Shown: piece by piece, positions 1-9,306 of the stretch
Layout of the letters: each line of letters opens with the position of its first letter
Numbering within the stretch: the stretch's first letter is position 1
From: a virus
IMG/VR virus record: IMGVR_UViG_3300023179_000017
Location: 1 to 64,000 of that record
Direction: 5' to 3' (one strand)
DNA: 64,000 nt
The notes under the pieces: generated by a model
Database searches by the model: none
What the model saw: the letters and a program-made list of their open reading frames with translations, nothing else
Told to the model about the DNA's origin: nothing
Position numbers and translations under genes: made by a program

Positions 1-1
1 A

Positions 2-2638
2 TCGATAGCTAGTTACGCCGTTGGAGCTGCTGCCGCAGGCGTCATTAATTCGGCAGCGGGGGCTAGACGAGATATCGATGCTTTTTTAGAGAGCAACAGC
101 TTTAGATTTGTTGGTGCCGGAAGCTCGATGGCAGATCCTCGGTTTGGTCGTGGGATGAACCGTGGCGCAAGACAGCAAGTTGGCGAAATGATTCGGGGTA
201 TGGATATCAAAGACCCCCAATTAAATACCCAAGACCTTACTCAGATTTTACAAGAGGGAACCCAGTTAGGCCTCATGAGTGGCGTTCAGGATATGAACGA
301 CTTTCAAAAGAAATTCAAGGACATAACCGAGAATGTAAAATCGGTTACCAAAATGCTTCATCAGACCTTGTCTGAGGGGCTAAAAACAATCAAAGATTTA
401 AAAGCTATAGGGGTAGAGGGCGGCGATGTAAAAAGTATGCTTGGCACCGCAGATATCTCTGGAAGAATTTCTGGAAGAACCGCAGGAGAGGCGCTTGGTC
501 TTGGTCTTCAGGGTGCTGAAATGTTTAGGGGCACTGGCGTGTCGATGGGGATTGGTGCTCAAGCCACCATGATGAATCTGGCCTCGGTAAGAGCCTCAAG
601 AGACGCAGGTCTTCTATCTCAAGAAGCTATTTCTCAGGCCGGCGGAGAAGAAGCTCTAGCAATGAGGCAAACTGCTGGTGGACTTGCTTTTTCACAGTCT
701 GCTATGGGGCGTGGTTTTGGAGCTGCCTTCTTTAATCCAGCTATGGGAGGGAATGGATTTAATTCTAGCGCCTTTATGGGCAACATGATGGCGGGCGGCG
801 GAAACCTGATTGGCATGGCACAACAAGCTGCCGCAAATATCGGAAGTCCCGCAGCTCTTATCTCTTATCAAGCCAACCAAGAAAAGTTTGTTTCTGAAAT
901 GGGTAAAGCGTTTGGGGGTCGTGGCCTTCAAATGGCCGCAATTGGAACGGCTGCCGCAACAGCTGGGATGCTTACAAGCTCTATTGGCGGTTTGAAGTTT
1001 GAAGATGCGTTTCGGTTTTCAATGAAGCAGCAAGGAAAGAGTGATGCTGAAATTGATGCCACCATTGCGGAAGCTAAGAATGCTGATAAAAATTTTGCCA
1101 CAGGACAAGAGGCTGTGGCGAACGCAAGAGCCAAAGCGATTCAGGAAGATTCTGCTAAAAACAACATCTTTAATAGAGCCTCTGCAAAAATCGGTGACGT
1201 TGTAAAAAATGCAGCCGACGAACTTGGCGGCAGAGCTATTTCTAATTTTATTAGCAGAGCCAGAGAAGCTTTCGTTACCTTTAAAGAAGAAAACATTGAT
1301 GGAATTTCAAGAGTAAGCACAGCACGAATTGATACATCTCTGCGAGATGCGGAGCCAGGAACAAAGGGCGTTCGCGGAGGCGACTTAAGTAAAGGCAACG
1401 CTTTAGGCATCAACAAGACGGCAGGTACGAGTGTTCTTGAGGCCCTATCTCCGCGTTTTGGAGAGCAGTCGGCTTTGGCTAAAGCTTTTGATGTTAAGAC
1501 GGAGTTACTAACTAGAGAAGAAGCTGAAAAGCGAGGGATGACCATCCTGTCTGACCACGGCTCTAAAGTAACGGCGGTTGATTCTGAAAAACTTAAACAG
1601 ATATCTGAGAGCAACTACGGTATGTCCGTGTCTGATGCGGCGGAAATGAAAAAAGCTGGGTTATTAGACAAAGTTTCGATGAAAAAAGATATCGGACAAA
1701 TCCTTAGTTCTGGGTCTAAAATTTCTAGTTTGGATGACGTATCACAGGCCATGTTCGGTAAAAAAGCTACCGAGTTAAGTAAAGCGCAGTACGCAAAAAT
1801 GGTGGATGAAGTAAAAGACACCAGCCTTAAATCCCTGGTAGATGAGGCCAGCGAGGGTGCAAACAAAGTAAAAGCTGGGGTAGAGGCTGTAGATGTAGCA
1901 AATTTAAAAGAAGCCGTTGGAAAATATGAGGATGTTAGAAAGACCCTCGCTAACAAAGCACACGCACCTATTGCTGACGGGGTGATAGAAAGAGTTCAAA
2001 GAGCAAGAGAACTGTCCAAAAAAGGCGATAAAAAAAGTAAAGACGAAGCTGAAAAGCTTTTAGCTGAAGCGCACAAAATGCAAGCTAATGTAGAAATCGA
2101 TGGAAAGAAGATGGACGCCAGTAAGGTTAAATCCGTTATCGATACGATAAAATCCTCTGACAAAGAATTAGATACAGCTAAAGACGCGATCAACACAGTG
2201 GCAGATATTCAAGAGTCTCGCGGCGGCAGGATGTTATCAAGAGCGCTTACTGCTGACATAGAAGGCGAGGCCGGTAAAAAACTCACTTTCGATCAGAAAG
2301 TTGCGCTAAAAGGAGTAAGTAAAAACCTTGAATCCGGGTCTTTAGAGGAAGTTTTAAAAATAGCACACAGCGAAGATGGAAAACTTTTAAAAACAGTGGG
2401 AGCCTCCGGAGCAGCGTTTGCTAAAGAAATCGAAAAAATAGAAAAACTAAATTCAAAAGATCCTGCAGCGGCTAGAGCTGAATTAGAAACCTACAGAAAA
2501 ACGGCAGCAGGAAATACAGCGGTATCTGGAAGTAGCACCGGAGCAGAAGACCCAAATAAAGCTGCAACAACCCAGACCAACATCAACGTTCAGACTTTGG
2601 AAGTCATGAAAGCTCTAGCAAAGAGATTGGGGGTTTAA
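2..2638 (+). CDS. Tape-measure-like tail protein, 5' end outside window
   Basis: The reading frame is open from the first bases of the window, so the gene probably starts off the left edge; an ATG at 128 exists but the 42 codons before it look coding. At least 878 residues are visible. The N-terminal and middle parts are Gly/Ala/Met-rich with hydrophobic stretches (about residues 180-330 of the visible part), and the C-terminal half is charged, helical and Lys/Glu/Ala-rich, as in tape-measure proteins that set tail length and are ejected with DNA. It lies directly upstream of hub-like and baseplate genes, the expected place for a tape measure. No peptidase or lysozyme motif was seen. The family call rests on composition, length and position rather than a signature motif, so a different large virion protein is possible. 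Confidence 0.55.
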   Translation, partial: SIASYAVGAAAAGVINSAAGARRDIDAFLESNSFRFVGAGSSMADPRFGRGMNRGARQQVGEMIRGMDIKDPQLNTQDLTQILQEGTQLGLMSGVQDMNDFQKKFKDITENVKSVTKMLHQTLSEGLKTIKDLKAIGVEGGDVKSMLGTADISGRISGRTAGEALGLGLQGAEMFRGTGVSMGIGAQATMMNLASVRASRDAGLLSQEAISQAGGEEALAMRQTAGGLAFSQSAMGRGFGAAFFNPAMGGNGFNSSAFMGNMMAGGGNLIGMAQQAAANIGSPAALISYQANQEKFVSEMGKAFGGRGLQMAAIGTAAATAGMLTSSIGGLKFEDAFRFSMKQQGKSDAEIDATIAEAKNADKNFATGQEAVANARAKAIQEDSAKNNIFNRASAKIGDVVKNAADELGGRAISNFISRAREAFVTFKEENIDGISRVSTARIDTSLRDAEPGTKGVRGGDLSKGNALGINKTAGTSVLEALSPRFGEQSALAKAFDVKTELLTREEAEKRGMTILSDHGSKVTAVDSEKLKQISESNYGMSVSDAAEMKKAGLLDKVSMKKDIGQILSSGSKISSLDDVSQAMFGKKATELSKAQYAKMVDEVKDTSLKSLVDEASEGANKVKAGVEAVDVANLKEAVGKYEDVRKTLANKAHAPIADGVIERVQRARELSKKGDKKSKDEAEKLLAEAHKMQANVEIDGKKMDASKVKSVIDTIKSSDKELDTAKDAINTVADIQESRGGRMLSRALTADIEGEAGKKLTFDQKVALKGVSKNLESGSLEEVLKIAHSEDGKLLKTVGASGAAFAKEIEKIEKLNSKDPAAARAELETYRKTAAGNTAVSGSSTGAEDPNKAATTQTNINVQTLEVMKALAKRLGV

Positions 2639-2835
2639 TGGGAGTTGTTGATTCAATAAAATCTTTTTTCAAATCTTCTGATGAAGAAAAAAAGTTACTA
2701 GCGCAGAACGAAGAAGTTCTCTCTCAGATGATGGCACTTGCTAAATCCGCACAGGCACCTGTTGAGCCTGACAACTCGGCTGGGGACATGGAAGGTAACT
2801 TAAGAAGAATCAGACAGGAGAGTAGTGGACAATGA
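2638..2835 (+). CDS. Small hypothetical tail-operon protein
   Basis: This 65-residue charged protein is translationally coupled to the tape-measure-like gene through a TAATG overlap and to the next gene by an ATGA overlap. It begins with a short amphipathic stretch (MGVVDSIKSFFKSSDEEKK) and is otherwise Glu/Gln/Lys-rich and probably helical. No family was recognised. Its position between tape measure and hub genes suggests a small baseplate or tail-tip assembly component, but that is inference from context only. Confidence 0.7.
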   Translation: MGVVDSIKSFFKSSDEEKKLLAQNEEVLSQMMALAKSAQAPVEPDNSAGDMEGNLRRIRQESSGQ

Positions 2836-3062
2836 GTAAAATAGAAGCACAAGAATCTTACTTGATTGCTACAGCTCTAGGTAACGTGGTGGTTAGGGAT
2901 AAGCTTGTAAGTGACGCCGATGTTGAAGACGTCGTGAAATCTCAAGCCATTTCTCAAGCAAGGCTTATTCAAATGGTGAATGTGGGAAAACAAATTGATA
3001 AGAACGCTGTTCTTCCAGCTGCGGTTCTTCCATCGGTGTTTAGAGATGCGGGTGATGAATAA
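2832..3062 (+). CDS. Small hypothetical tail-operon protein
   Basis: A 76-residue protein whose ATG overlaps the previous stop (ATGA) and whose stop overlaps the next start (TAATG). It is mostly helical, with alternating hydrophobic and charged residues (for example VVRDKLVSDADVEDVVKSQA), and has no membrane segment, Cys cluster or recognisable motif. The tight coupling on both sides indicates it is made in stoichiometric relation with the tail proteins around it. Function unknown. Confidence 0.7.
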   Translation: MSKIEAQESYLIATALGNVVVRDKLVSDADVEDVVKSQAISQARLIQMVNVGKQIDKNAVLPAAVLPSVFRDAGDE

Positions 3063-4093
3063 TGGGCAGTTTAAGAAAAAAAGCCAACGCTAAGAAGGCC
3101 GCAGGAATTGCCAACACGCTTCTTGGTTATTTAGCGGAAGCCTCTGCTACGCCAGACGGCTCTTTGACAAAAACTGTGACCCCTTCAAAGCAAGACAAAG
3201 TATCCGTACAGATTACCACTCCGCAAGACCTGATGCAGTTTAGGGAGGCTTTTTTATCTGAGGGGTTTGCAAAGCACCCAGTAACTACAAGCCAAACAAA
3301 AGTGGCAGCTGACTTTTATCGAAGAGGTGGGATTAGGAACTCTGATAACCCACAGAACAGCTTCTTTGAATTGCCTAGAAGTGTTGATGATAGCGGTCAG
3401 GATGAACCAGCTTCTATTAGACTGATTGGTAAAAACCCACCAGGAGGTAGCGGAGATGATGTTGATTTGATTCCTCCGTTTAGCAAATTCTTCCTTGAAA
3501 ACGTTCAGGAGCCCCACACAGAGAGATCACAGATTGTTGAGACCTTTGGTAATTTTTATGTTTTCTTTTTTGGGGAAAGGCCCCCGATATATAACTTTAG
3601 TGGAACGCTGCTTAATACAAACAACCTAAACTGGGTTGAAGATTACATGTTTTATTATGAAAACTTTCTTAGAGGAACTAAATGCGTTGACTTGCAAGCC
3701 AAGCTTGTCTTGACTTACGGATATCATCAGGTGGAGGGGTTTTTATTAAACACAAGTCTTAATACCACCGCCGTGATCGAAAAGGGAGTGTCGGTGTCCT
3801 TTCAAGTGCTGGTCATAGACAGGAAGGTTTTAAAGCTTTCGACGGACTTTGGTCTCGTTGAGAGTAACGGCCAGTTTAGTAAAGATATCTCTTTTTTAAA
3901 TTTGTTAGTAAAAGGTTTGTCTAAACCAGAAACCTCTGACGCTACTAAGTTTGGCTCTGGGGCGCTAAACAAGAAGAATAACCCATCGAAGCTAGTTGCA
4001 GCTTTGGGTTCCCAAGTGCAATCTTTATCAAACAAGTTTAAAACAAAATTGGTTTCTGGAGCAAACGGGTTTTTAAGAAAAGTTATAGGATAA
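3062..4093 (+). CDS. Putative tail/baseplate protein, 343 aa
   Basis: The protein has a basic N-terminus and a central beta-rich part containing aromatic motifs (FYVFFFGERPPIYNFSG near residues 160-178, then WVEDYMFYYENFLRGTK). The phrase 'F.F.G.RPP.Y.FSG.L' followed by a Tyr-rich region resembles tail-tube or baseplate proteins that sit between tape measure and hub in myophages. The C-terminal about 60 residues are Lys/Ser/Asn-rich and probably flexible. It starts by TAATG overlap and ends 4 bases before the hub-like gene. I did not recognise a named family with certainty; the structural role is inferred from order and composition. Confidence 0.55.
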   Translation: MGSLRKKANAKKAAGIANTLLGYLAEASATPDGSLTKTVTPSKQDKVSVQITTPQDLMQFREAFLSEGFAKHPVTTSQTKVAADFYRRGGIRNSDNPQNSFFELPRSVDDSGQDEPASIRLIGKNPPGGSGDDVDLIPPFSKFFLENVQEPHTERSQIVETFGNFYVFFFGERPPIYNFSGTLLNTNNLNWVEDYMFYYENFLRGTKCVDLQAKLVLTYGYHQVEGFLLNTSLNTTAVIEKGVSVSFQVLVIDRKVLKLSTDFGLVESNGQFSKDISFLNLLVKGLSKPETSDATKFGSGALNKKNNPSKLVAALGSQVQSLSNKFKTKLVSGANGFLRKVIG

Positions 4094-4097
4094 ACAC

Positions 4098-6155
4098 ATG
4101 GCAACAGGTAGGCCTCTTTCTGCGAAATTATTTCTAGAGGGGATAGAAGTTCCTTTTACTGGGGCTACTATTACTACCACGGTAGGACAGGCTGGGATTG
4201 CCTATATCGATGTTGTTCCGCACGCCACCATCAATAACATCAAACCTCGAACGATGGCCCACATTTTTGTAAGAGACGTCAACAATGAAAAAGAAGGCTT
4301 TCCTTACGTTCTAGCTTTTGAGGGAGAGGTGTTTGGGTACTCGTTCAACAAGACCCCATCGGGAAGAAGCATGTCTTTATCGTGTATTGATTTTTCCTCC
4401 TACTGGGACAATGTTGTAACGTACTTCTTTAATGCCCAGCAGACCATGGGAAAGTCAGCCGAAGAGATTCAAGTGAGCGGCCTAGACCAAGCGGATGCAA
4501 GGAAGAGCCAAACAAAAATAATCCCAGTCACAAACGCCAGGTCGTCTTATTTCATACAAGTTATAAACAAGGTACTTTCTAAACCGGGCACAGACTTTTT
4601 AGATGGGTTTGTTGGGGTTATCAAAGACATCTCCAGCACCAATTCGTTTTATCAATTGGCATCTAAGCGCCTTAGAATAGAAGACAGAATTGTGCTGCAT
4701 TCTTCCAAGTCTCTTTCAAAACTATTAAGGCAGCAAGAAGCTATCGAGTGGTTTTCATCTGTAATCGGAAGAACTACCGGATATCAAACTTTAAGAAATG
4801 TTATCTTAGATTTGTTGGGCTTGATTTATCATGACACGACTTCAATCCCCTTTCCGGCTGTTGTAGATAGCAAGATATCAGGAGCCACGCTTACAAAGAA
4901 TGGGAAGCCAAAAGATACAATCGGGGAGTTTGTTTTTAAACCCAATTTGTTTATGATGCCACCCCCAATCTGTAACACCTTTTTCCCAGACGAGTATTCA
5001 AGCTTCACCTTCTCTCGTAATTTTTTACAAGAACCCACAAGGCTTATTTATAAACCCGAAGTGCCTGTGTTTGGAGGAAGCTCTGTTGCAATGATTCACA
5101 AGTATGAGCCAGAGAGTTTTAGTAACTTTATGGCACCCAATAAAAATTTAACCAACCTATCCGGTGAGGGGGACGTTCAAGTTCCACCCGCCTACAAAGC
5201 TGTAAAGTTTGGTGACCCAGAAGCCAAATTCCCACAGACCGGGCTTGGTAAAAAAAGAGAGCAGCATTTTTTAACTAATGAAGAATTGATGAAAGGTATT
5301 CTTATGGCGCAAGAGGGGATGGTCCCCGCTGCGAGCCAATTCCGTTCAGCTATGTCTGAGATAGGAAAGAACAACTACCTTCAAGGAATCGCAAAGTATC
5401 TTTTCTATAAAAAAAGATACCAGGGCAGACAGTTGGAAATCACGAGCCATCTTAAATTATCAGTAGTGCCAGGATTTCCCGTTTTGATTGTAGATGATAG
5501 CGATGCTAGTCAGACGGTAGTGGCATATTGTAATTCTGTAACGCACCGAATTTATGCAACTCAAGGGGGATATACAAACACCAGTCTTTCGTATGCACGA
5601 ACCGTTGAGGAGCAAGACGCCTCTTCTGGAAAAGCAAACGAGCCACTTATTCCGCCGTGGTTTGCCGAAGAAATTTTTGGCTCCCGAGGGGTTCCTAAGG
5701 CATCCCCCGCCGCTAAAGGTACTCGTAAAAAACAAGAGCAGAAAGCAGCTAAAGCCGGAAGTCAGAACATCATTCCAGATGCGATTTCTAAGTTCTACGC
5801 AACCCTTCTTGGTAAGAGCGGGTCTGATTGTATTACTACTAATACTAAAACCAGCACGCTTCTTGCCGCCTCTTTAGTTCTTGTGGAAGACTACAAAAAA
5901 CAAAGACAGATTGGCCCACAAGCAGTCCACAGTTTTATCGACCAGAAAACCAGACGCAGATACGTCACGATGAAAGAGGCGTTTGGATTCCTTGGTGCAA
6001 CTACTAATGCCGAGGATCTGTCGTTGCCGTTCTTGGAGTTTTCTGGTGCGGGCATTTTAGGCAGCGGAGAAGATAAAACACCTATCAGCAAAAAACGGGC
6101 GGTGGTACTTGCATACCGAGATGCCCTTAAAAAGAATCGAGGCTTCCGTGGATGA
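4098..6155 (+). CDS. Putative baseplate hub protein
   Basis: 685 residues. The N-terminal part is beta-rich (the opening lines resemble the first barrel of hub proteins, with 'EGEVFGYSF' and 'SMSLSCIDFSSYWD'), followed by a long helical insertion and a C-terminal beta segment ('LKLSVVPGFPVLIVDD', then 'VAYCNSVTHRIYA') that resembles the final barrel of gpD/gp27-type hubs, where 'G.pv.v' and a coordinate-change strand occur. The last 120 residues are Ala/Lys-rich linker plus a helical tail. Hub proteins plug the tail tube and carry the spike. No lysozyme domain is visible. The order hub-like, gp25-like, J-like supports the assignment, but sequence similarity is weak. Confidence 0.5.
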   Translation: MATGRPLSAKLFLEGIEVPFTGATITTTVGQAGIAYIDVVPHATINNIKPRTMAHIFVRDVNNEKEGFPYVLAFEGEVFGYSFNKTPSGRSMSLSCIDFSSYWDNVVTYFFNAQQTMGKSAEEIQVSGLDQADARKSQTKIIPVTNARSSYFIQVINKVLSKPGTDFLDGFVGVIKDISSTNSFYQLASKRLRIEDRIVLHSSKSLSKLLRQQEAIEWFSSVIGRTTGYQTLRNVILDLLGLIYHDTTSIPFPAVVDSKISGATLTKNGKPKDTIGEFVFKPNLFMMPPPICNTFFPDEYSSFTFSRNFLQEPTRLIYKPEVPVFGGSSVAMIHKYEPESFSNFMAPNKNLTNLSGEGDVQVPPAYKAVKFGDPEAKFPQTGLGKKREQHFLTNEELMKGILMAQEGMVPAASQFRSAMSEIGKNNYLQGIAKYLFYKKRYQGRQLEITSHLKLSVVPGFPVLIVDDSDASQTVVAYCNSVTHRIYATQGGYTNTSLSYARTVEEQDASSGKANEPLIPPWFAEEIFGSRGVPKASPAAKGTRKKQEQKAAKAGSQNIIPDAISKFYATLLGKSGSDCITTNTKTSTLLAASLVLVEDYKKQRQIGPQAVHSFIDQKTRRRYVTMKEAFGFLGATTNAEDLSLPFLEFSGAGILGSGEDKTPISKKRAVVLAYRDALKKNRGFRG

Positions 6156-6873
6156 TAGAAAAAAACACGAGCAGGACTTATTTAAGAAATGGAAAAAGAC
6201 CCAAGATAAAACGCACTTTCAAAACCTCTACCAGTCGATGAAGAACCTGATTCATACGGCTGCTAGAAAAGCTTCTGTGAAGTCTAACATTCCTGAGAGC
6301 GCGCATAGGATTTGGGCTGCCCAAAACTTTTTGTCGGCTTTGAAAACTTATGACCCATCCAAAGGCACTGCGCTTCAAACCCACGTTTACACAGCCGTGC
6401 ATGAGAAAGCAAAGCGTCTTAATTATCTGCATCAAAACATTGGGGTGATGCCAGAACCGAGAGCTCAGATGGTGGGGCTATACCAAAATGAGTATGACAA
6501 CCTACGAGCCTCTCTGGGTAGAGAGCCCTCGACAGCGGAACTTGCAGATAGGCTTCATATGTCTGTAAAAGATATTGCTGTCATTCAGAAAGAAATCCAA
6601 AAAGACTTGGCGATAGGTGAAGGCACAGAGAGCGTTTCGTTTGCGGAAGGTAATCGAGACGAAGAGCGGGCTACTTACGTTTACTACGATTGCACCCCAG
6701 AAGAAAAAGTGGTGTTTGAGTATTTGTACGGCAGGTACGGTAAACCCAGACTTGTAAAAGCAAACAACAAACCAGACTTTGATGCCATAGCGCAACGAAT
6801 GGGTGTTTCGGTTGCTAAAGTCCGAACCCTTTATAATGGCATTAGAGTGAGAATGGAGAAGGCACTCAGATGA
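6148..6873 (+). CDS. RNA polymerase sigma-70-family factor
   Basis: About 241 residues. Region 2-like sequence spans about residues 35-95, including ALKTYDPSKGTALQTHVY and a following basic helix, the pattern used for core binding and -10 recognition. A region 3-like segment with LGREPSTAELADRLHMS lies near 123-140. A region 4-like helix-turn-helix (FDAIAQRMGVSVAKVRTLY) is at the C-terminus and would read a -35 box. I chose GTG at 6148 because GAGG sits 5 bases upstream and the overlap with the hub gene is then only 8 bases; ATGs at 6109 and 6121 would give longer overlaps without a good ribosome site. It is the only regulator-like gene in an otherwise structural operon and probably redirects host polymerase to a class of phage promoters. 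Confidence 0.8.
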   Translation: MDDRKKHEQDLFKKWKKTQDKTHFQNLYQSMKNLIHTAARKASVKSNIPESAHRIWAAQNFLSALKTYDPSKGTALQTHVYTAVHEKAKRLNYLHQNIGVMPEPRAQMVGLYQNEYDNLRASLGREPSTAELADRLHMSVKDIAVIQKEIQKDLAIGEGTESVSFAEGNRDEERATYVYYDCTPEEKVVFEYLYGRYGKPRLVKANNKPDFDAIAQRMGVSVAKVRTLYNGIRVRMEKALR

Positions 6874-8897
6874 GTCTTTCGCTTGTACTAGAATACATTA
6901 AGAAGGAGAGGGAGAATTTAGCTAAGGATGAAAAAGCCTTAAGCACGCTTTCCAAGATTTCTTCTGCCCCATCTAAGATTCTAGACTCTATCAACTTAAG
7001 CGCCGCCACCAATGCGCTTGTCAGCATTCAAAAGAACCCGCTTGAGCAATTAGGTAAAGACTATATCTCCGAAATGATTTCTAAGAACGGAGCTGGTTTA
7101 ATTAAGAACGTAGATACGTTTGTTGGCAAAGCTGTCGGCAAACAAGTTGAGAACATACAGAACCTCGCGTTTGACACAATCGCAGTTGCGTTAGTGGCTA
7201 AAAACGATTTGTCGATGTACTTCTTAAAGAACCTCGCTAAAAATGCCGTCAGCTCTATTCAAAGAAAACGAACCATTTTATTAAACTTACAAGAAAAGCT
7301 ACGTCAGTTGCATAACGCCCTTCTACTGTTAGTAAATGGTGAGCCGTATTTTTCAAAGTACTTAGTGAAATTAAGAAATGCTCTTCTTCTTATTTTAACG
7401 GCAAGAAACGATGTAGTGACGGTAAGAAACACGCTTTTCTCCACAGACAGGTGGCTTGGAACACGCTTTGAAGAATCTAAAAAGAATCTAAAAAAAGCAG
7501 AAGACCTTATGCAACCTGCAGACGGTAAGCCCCCTGCTAACTACACAGACAAGGGGATTCTTTCAGGTCTTGGGATTACTCCGCCCAATCAACAGCTTGC
7601 GGTTCTTTTAGCGGTGCCACAGCTGGTTCAAGAAGTCTTGGCCGCAGCTAATGGTTATTTTCTAGCCACTCTTCAAACCAATGCGCTGATATCTGCTTTC
7701 TTAGTTGGTTATGCCTCTCTTTCTTCAGCAGGTTCTTCCAGATTAAAACAAACCACTATCAATACCCTAGACAACATCATTTCTAAATTAGATGGCCTTG
7801 TAGATTCTATGTCCACAACGTTGAATGGAGAGGCGGGGGCAATTTCAACTCCAGTTCTTGGTTTCTCACCCGACCCAATTAAATCTTCCGCAAAGTCTCT
7901 CGAGTGGTTATTAGAATTAAAAACAATTATTCAGTATATGGGTTTTGTGCCAAGCCCCACCCTTAAGTCTCTGACCACCAGCAACGATGCCCTAACTAAT
8001 TACCAAAAAGCTGTAGACACCATTAAAAAGAAAAATAATAGAGAGCTGGGCGGAGCCATTTTGATTGCTAAAGAGGGCCAAGAACAAATTGGGCAACTAG
8101 AATCCCAGCTAACTACTTTCACGCTCGCCTGCCTTCAAGCGATTGTGGATGCAAAGGTAGCCTCAAATATCCTTTCGCTTGGAAGAACGATTCAAAACAG
8201 ACTAACTCTTTCGTTAGATCAAGATAAAGAAATTGAGGTGGTTCTTACAGCCTTTGCAAACTCTCCGCTTCCCTTACAGTCTGAACTAACAAAAGTAGGT
8301 ACTGGTGTATTTACTTTATTAAATGACTTGGGACTTGACCGCGCTGCGGCTTTATTACAGCAAGGAAAGTTCTCTGACTTTTTTAACTTAAACCCAAAGA
8401 CCGCAACGTTTGTGGGAGCGGCTTTGGTGGGGATAGGCGCTTTACAAGAATGCTTACACACCACAGAAGACCGGCAGCAGCTTGTCCAAGCTCAACGAGA
8501 ACTTCAAAGAGCCCAGACCGCAAAAGAACTCCTGGCTCAACGCGCCGCCTCTACTGGTTTCGCACAACAAAAAGCCTCCAACACTGACAAAGGTAATAAG
8601 CTTTTAACTATAGAACAACGAGCTGTTTCAGCCTCCAGTAAATGCGCAACACCGGATATACTTAAATCAGACAACTTGCTGGCGGGTGTTGGTGCTACCT
8701 TGGGTATCGGGTTCTTAGGAGGCAAAACACTTCCAGATGCTTACAAAAAAATAGGTAGCGGTGCGTTAAGCGCTGGGGTTTCAGCTTTAGGCGGCAACAC
8801 TTCTTTAGATGCGCTGAATAAAATAAGTGGCAGCGCAAACGCTGCTTTAGCATCGGCAACTAATTCTCTCTCTTCGTTAGGAAAGGGTATTTTATAG
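6870..8897 (+). CDS. Large helical virion protein of unknown function
   Basis: 675 residues, predicted largely alpha-helical with Leu/Ala/Lys repeats. Two moderately hydrophobic parts (about residues 240-285 and 500-520) and a Gly/Ala/Ser-rich C-terminus (from about residue 600, with ALSAGVSALGG and ASATNSLSSLG) are the main landmarks. It overlaps the sigma gene by ATGA and its TAG stop overlaps the next GTG start. No known domain recognised. Its place between hub-like and gp25-like genes suggests a baseplate or tail-associated role, possibly an ejected protein given its amphipathic character; this is inference. Confidence 0.6.
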   Translation: MSLSLVLEYIKKERENLAKDEKALSTLSKISSAPSKILDSINLSAATNALVSIQKNPLEQLGKDYISEMISKNGAGLIKNVDTFVGKAVGKQVENIQNLAFDTIAVALVAKNDLSMYFLKNLAKNAVSSIQRKRTILLNLQEKLRQLHNALLLLVNGEPYFSKYLVKLRNALLLILTARNDVVTVRNTLFSTDRWLGTRFEESKKNLKKAEDLMQPADGKPPANYTDKGILSGLGITPPNQQLAVLLAVPQLVQEVLAAANGYFLATLQTNALISAFLVGYASLSSAGSSRLKQTTINTLDNIISKLDGLVDSMSTTLNGEAGAISTPVLGFSPDPIKSSAKSLEWLLELKTIIQYMGFVPSPTLKSLTTSNDALTNYQKAVDTIKKKNNRELGGAILIAKEGQEQIGQLESQLTTFTLACLQAIVDAKVASNILSLGRTIQNRLTLSLDQDKEIEVVLTAFANSPLPLQSELTKVGTGVFTLLNDLGLDRAAALLQQGKFSDFFNLNPKTATFVGAALVGIGALQECLHTTEDRQQLVQAQRELQRAQTAKELLAQRAASTGFAQQKASNTDKGNKLLTIEQRAVSASSKCATPDILKSDNLLAGVGATLGIGFLGGKTLPDAYKKIGSGALSAGVSALGGNTSLDALNKISGSANAALASATNSLSSLGKGIL

Positions 8898-9304
8898 TGG
8901 ATATTCAAATCATAAACGTCGACCCAGAAACTAACGTGGTGAGCTTTGGGATTAAACCAAAAGTGCTTACAGGTATTTCTAAGCTCATTCAGATCGTGGT
9001 AATCTCTTTATTGACCATCCCAGGCAAGGATGCGCTGAACCCCGATGAGGGCGGTGGTCTTCAGGATTTGTTGGGTAGCAACATCGACCCAGAAGATTCG
9101 ACTTCTATTTTTTCGGAAATAGCAAGAAAAGTAAAAAAATCCGAAACAGAGATTATTAGTAATCAGGTAGGAAGTAATGATCCGCCTGAAGAGAAACTTT
9201 CGGAGATACAGATAGTATCGATAGCCCAAGGGAATATCGATGAGATTTTTGTGACATTAAGAGTAGTTAACCAGGTCAACCAGGCCTCTGTTATAGTTAT
9301 ATAA
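8897..9304 (+). CDS. Baseplate wedge protein, gp25/GpW-like
   Basis: 135 residues. The segment ISLLTIPGKDALNPDEGGG with a following LQDLL matches the core pattern of T4 gp25 and P2 gpW wedge proteins (LLT.PGE....P.fG.GL...L). The position immediately before a J/gp6-like gene is the classic wedge order, and a gp25-like protein is the usual mark of a contractile tail. The start is GTG at 8897, overlapping the preceding TAG stop (TAGTG). The acidic middle (about residues 60-80) is longer than in the smallest family members. Confidence is good from motif plus order. Confidence 0.75.
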   Translation: MDIQIINVDPETNVVSFGIKPKVLTGISKLIQIVVISLLTIPGKDALNPDEGGGLQDLLGSNIDPEDSTSIFSEIARKVKKSETEIISNQVGSNDPPEEKLSEIQIVSIAQGNIDEIFVTLRVVNQVNQASVIVI

Positions 9305-9306
9305 TT

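Noticed and set aside
128-130. ATG as start of the first gene
   Set aside because: The frame is open and coding-like to the window edge, so the true start is outside.
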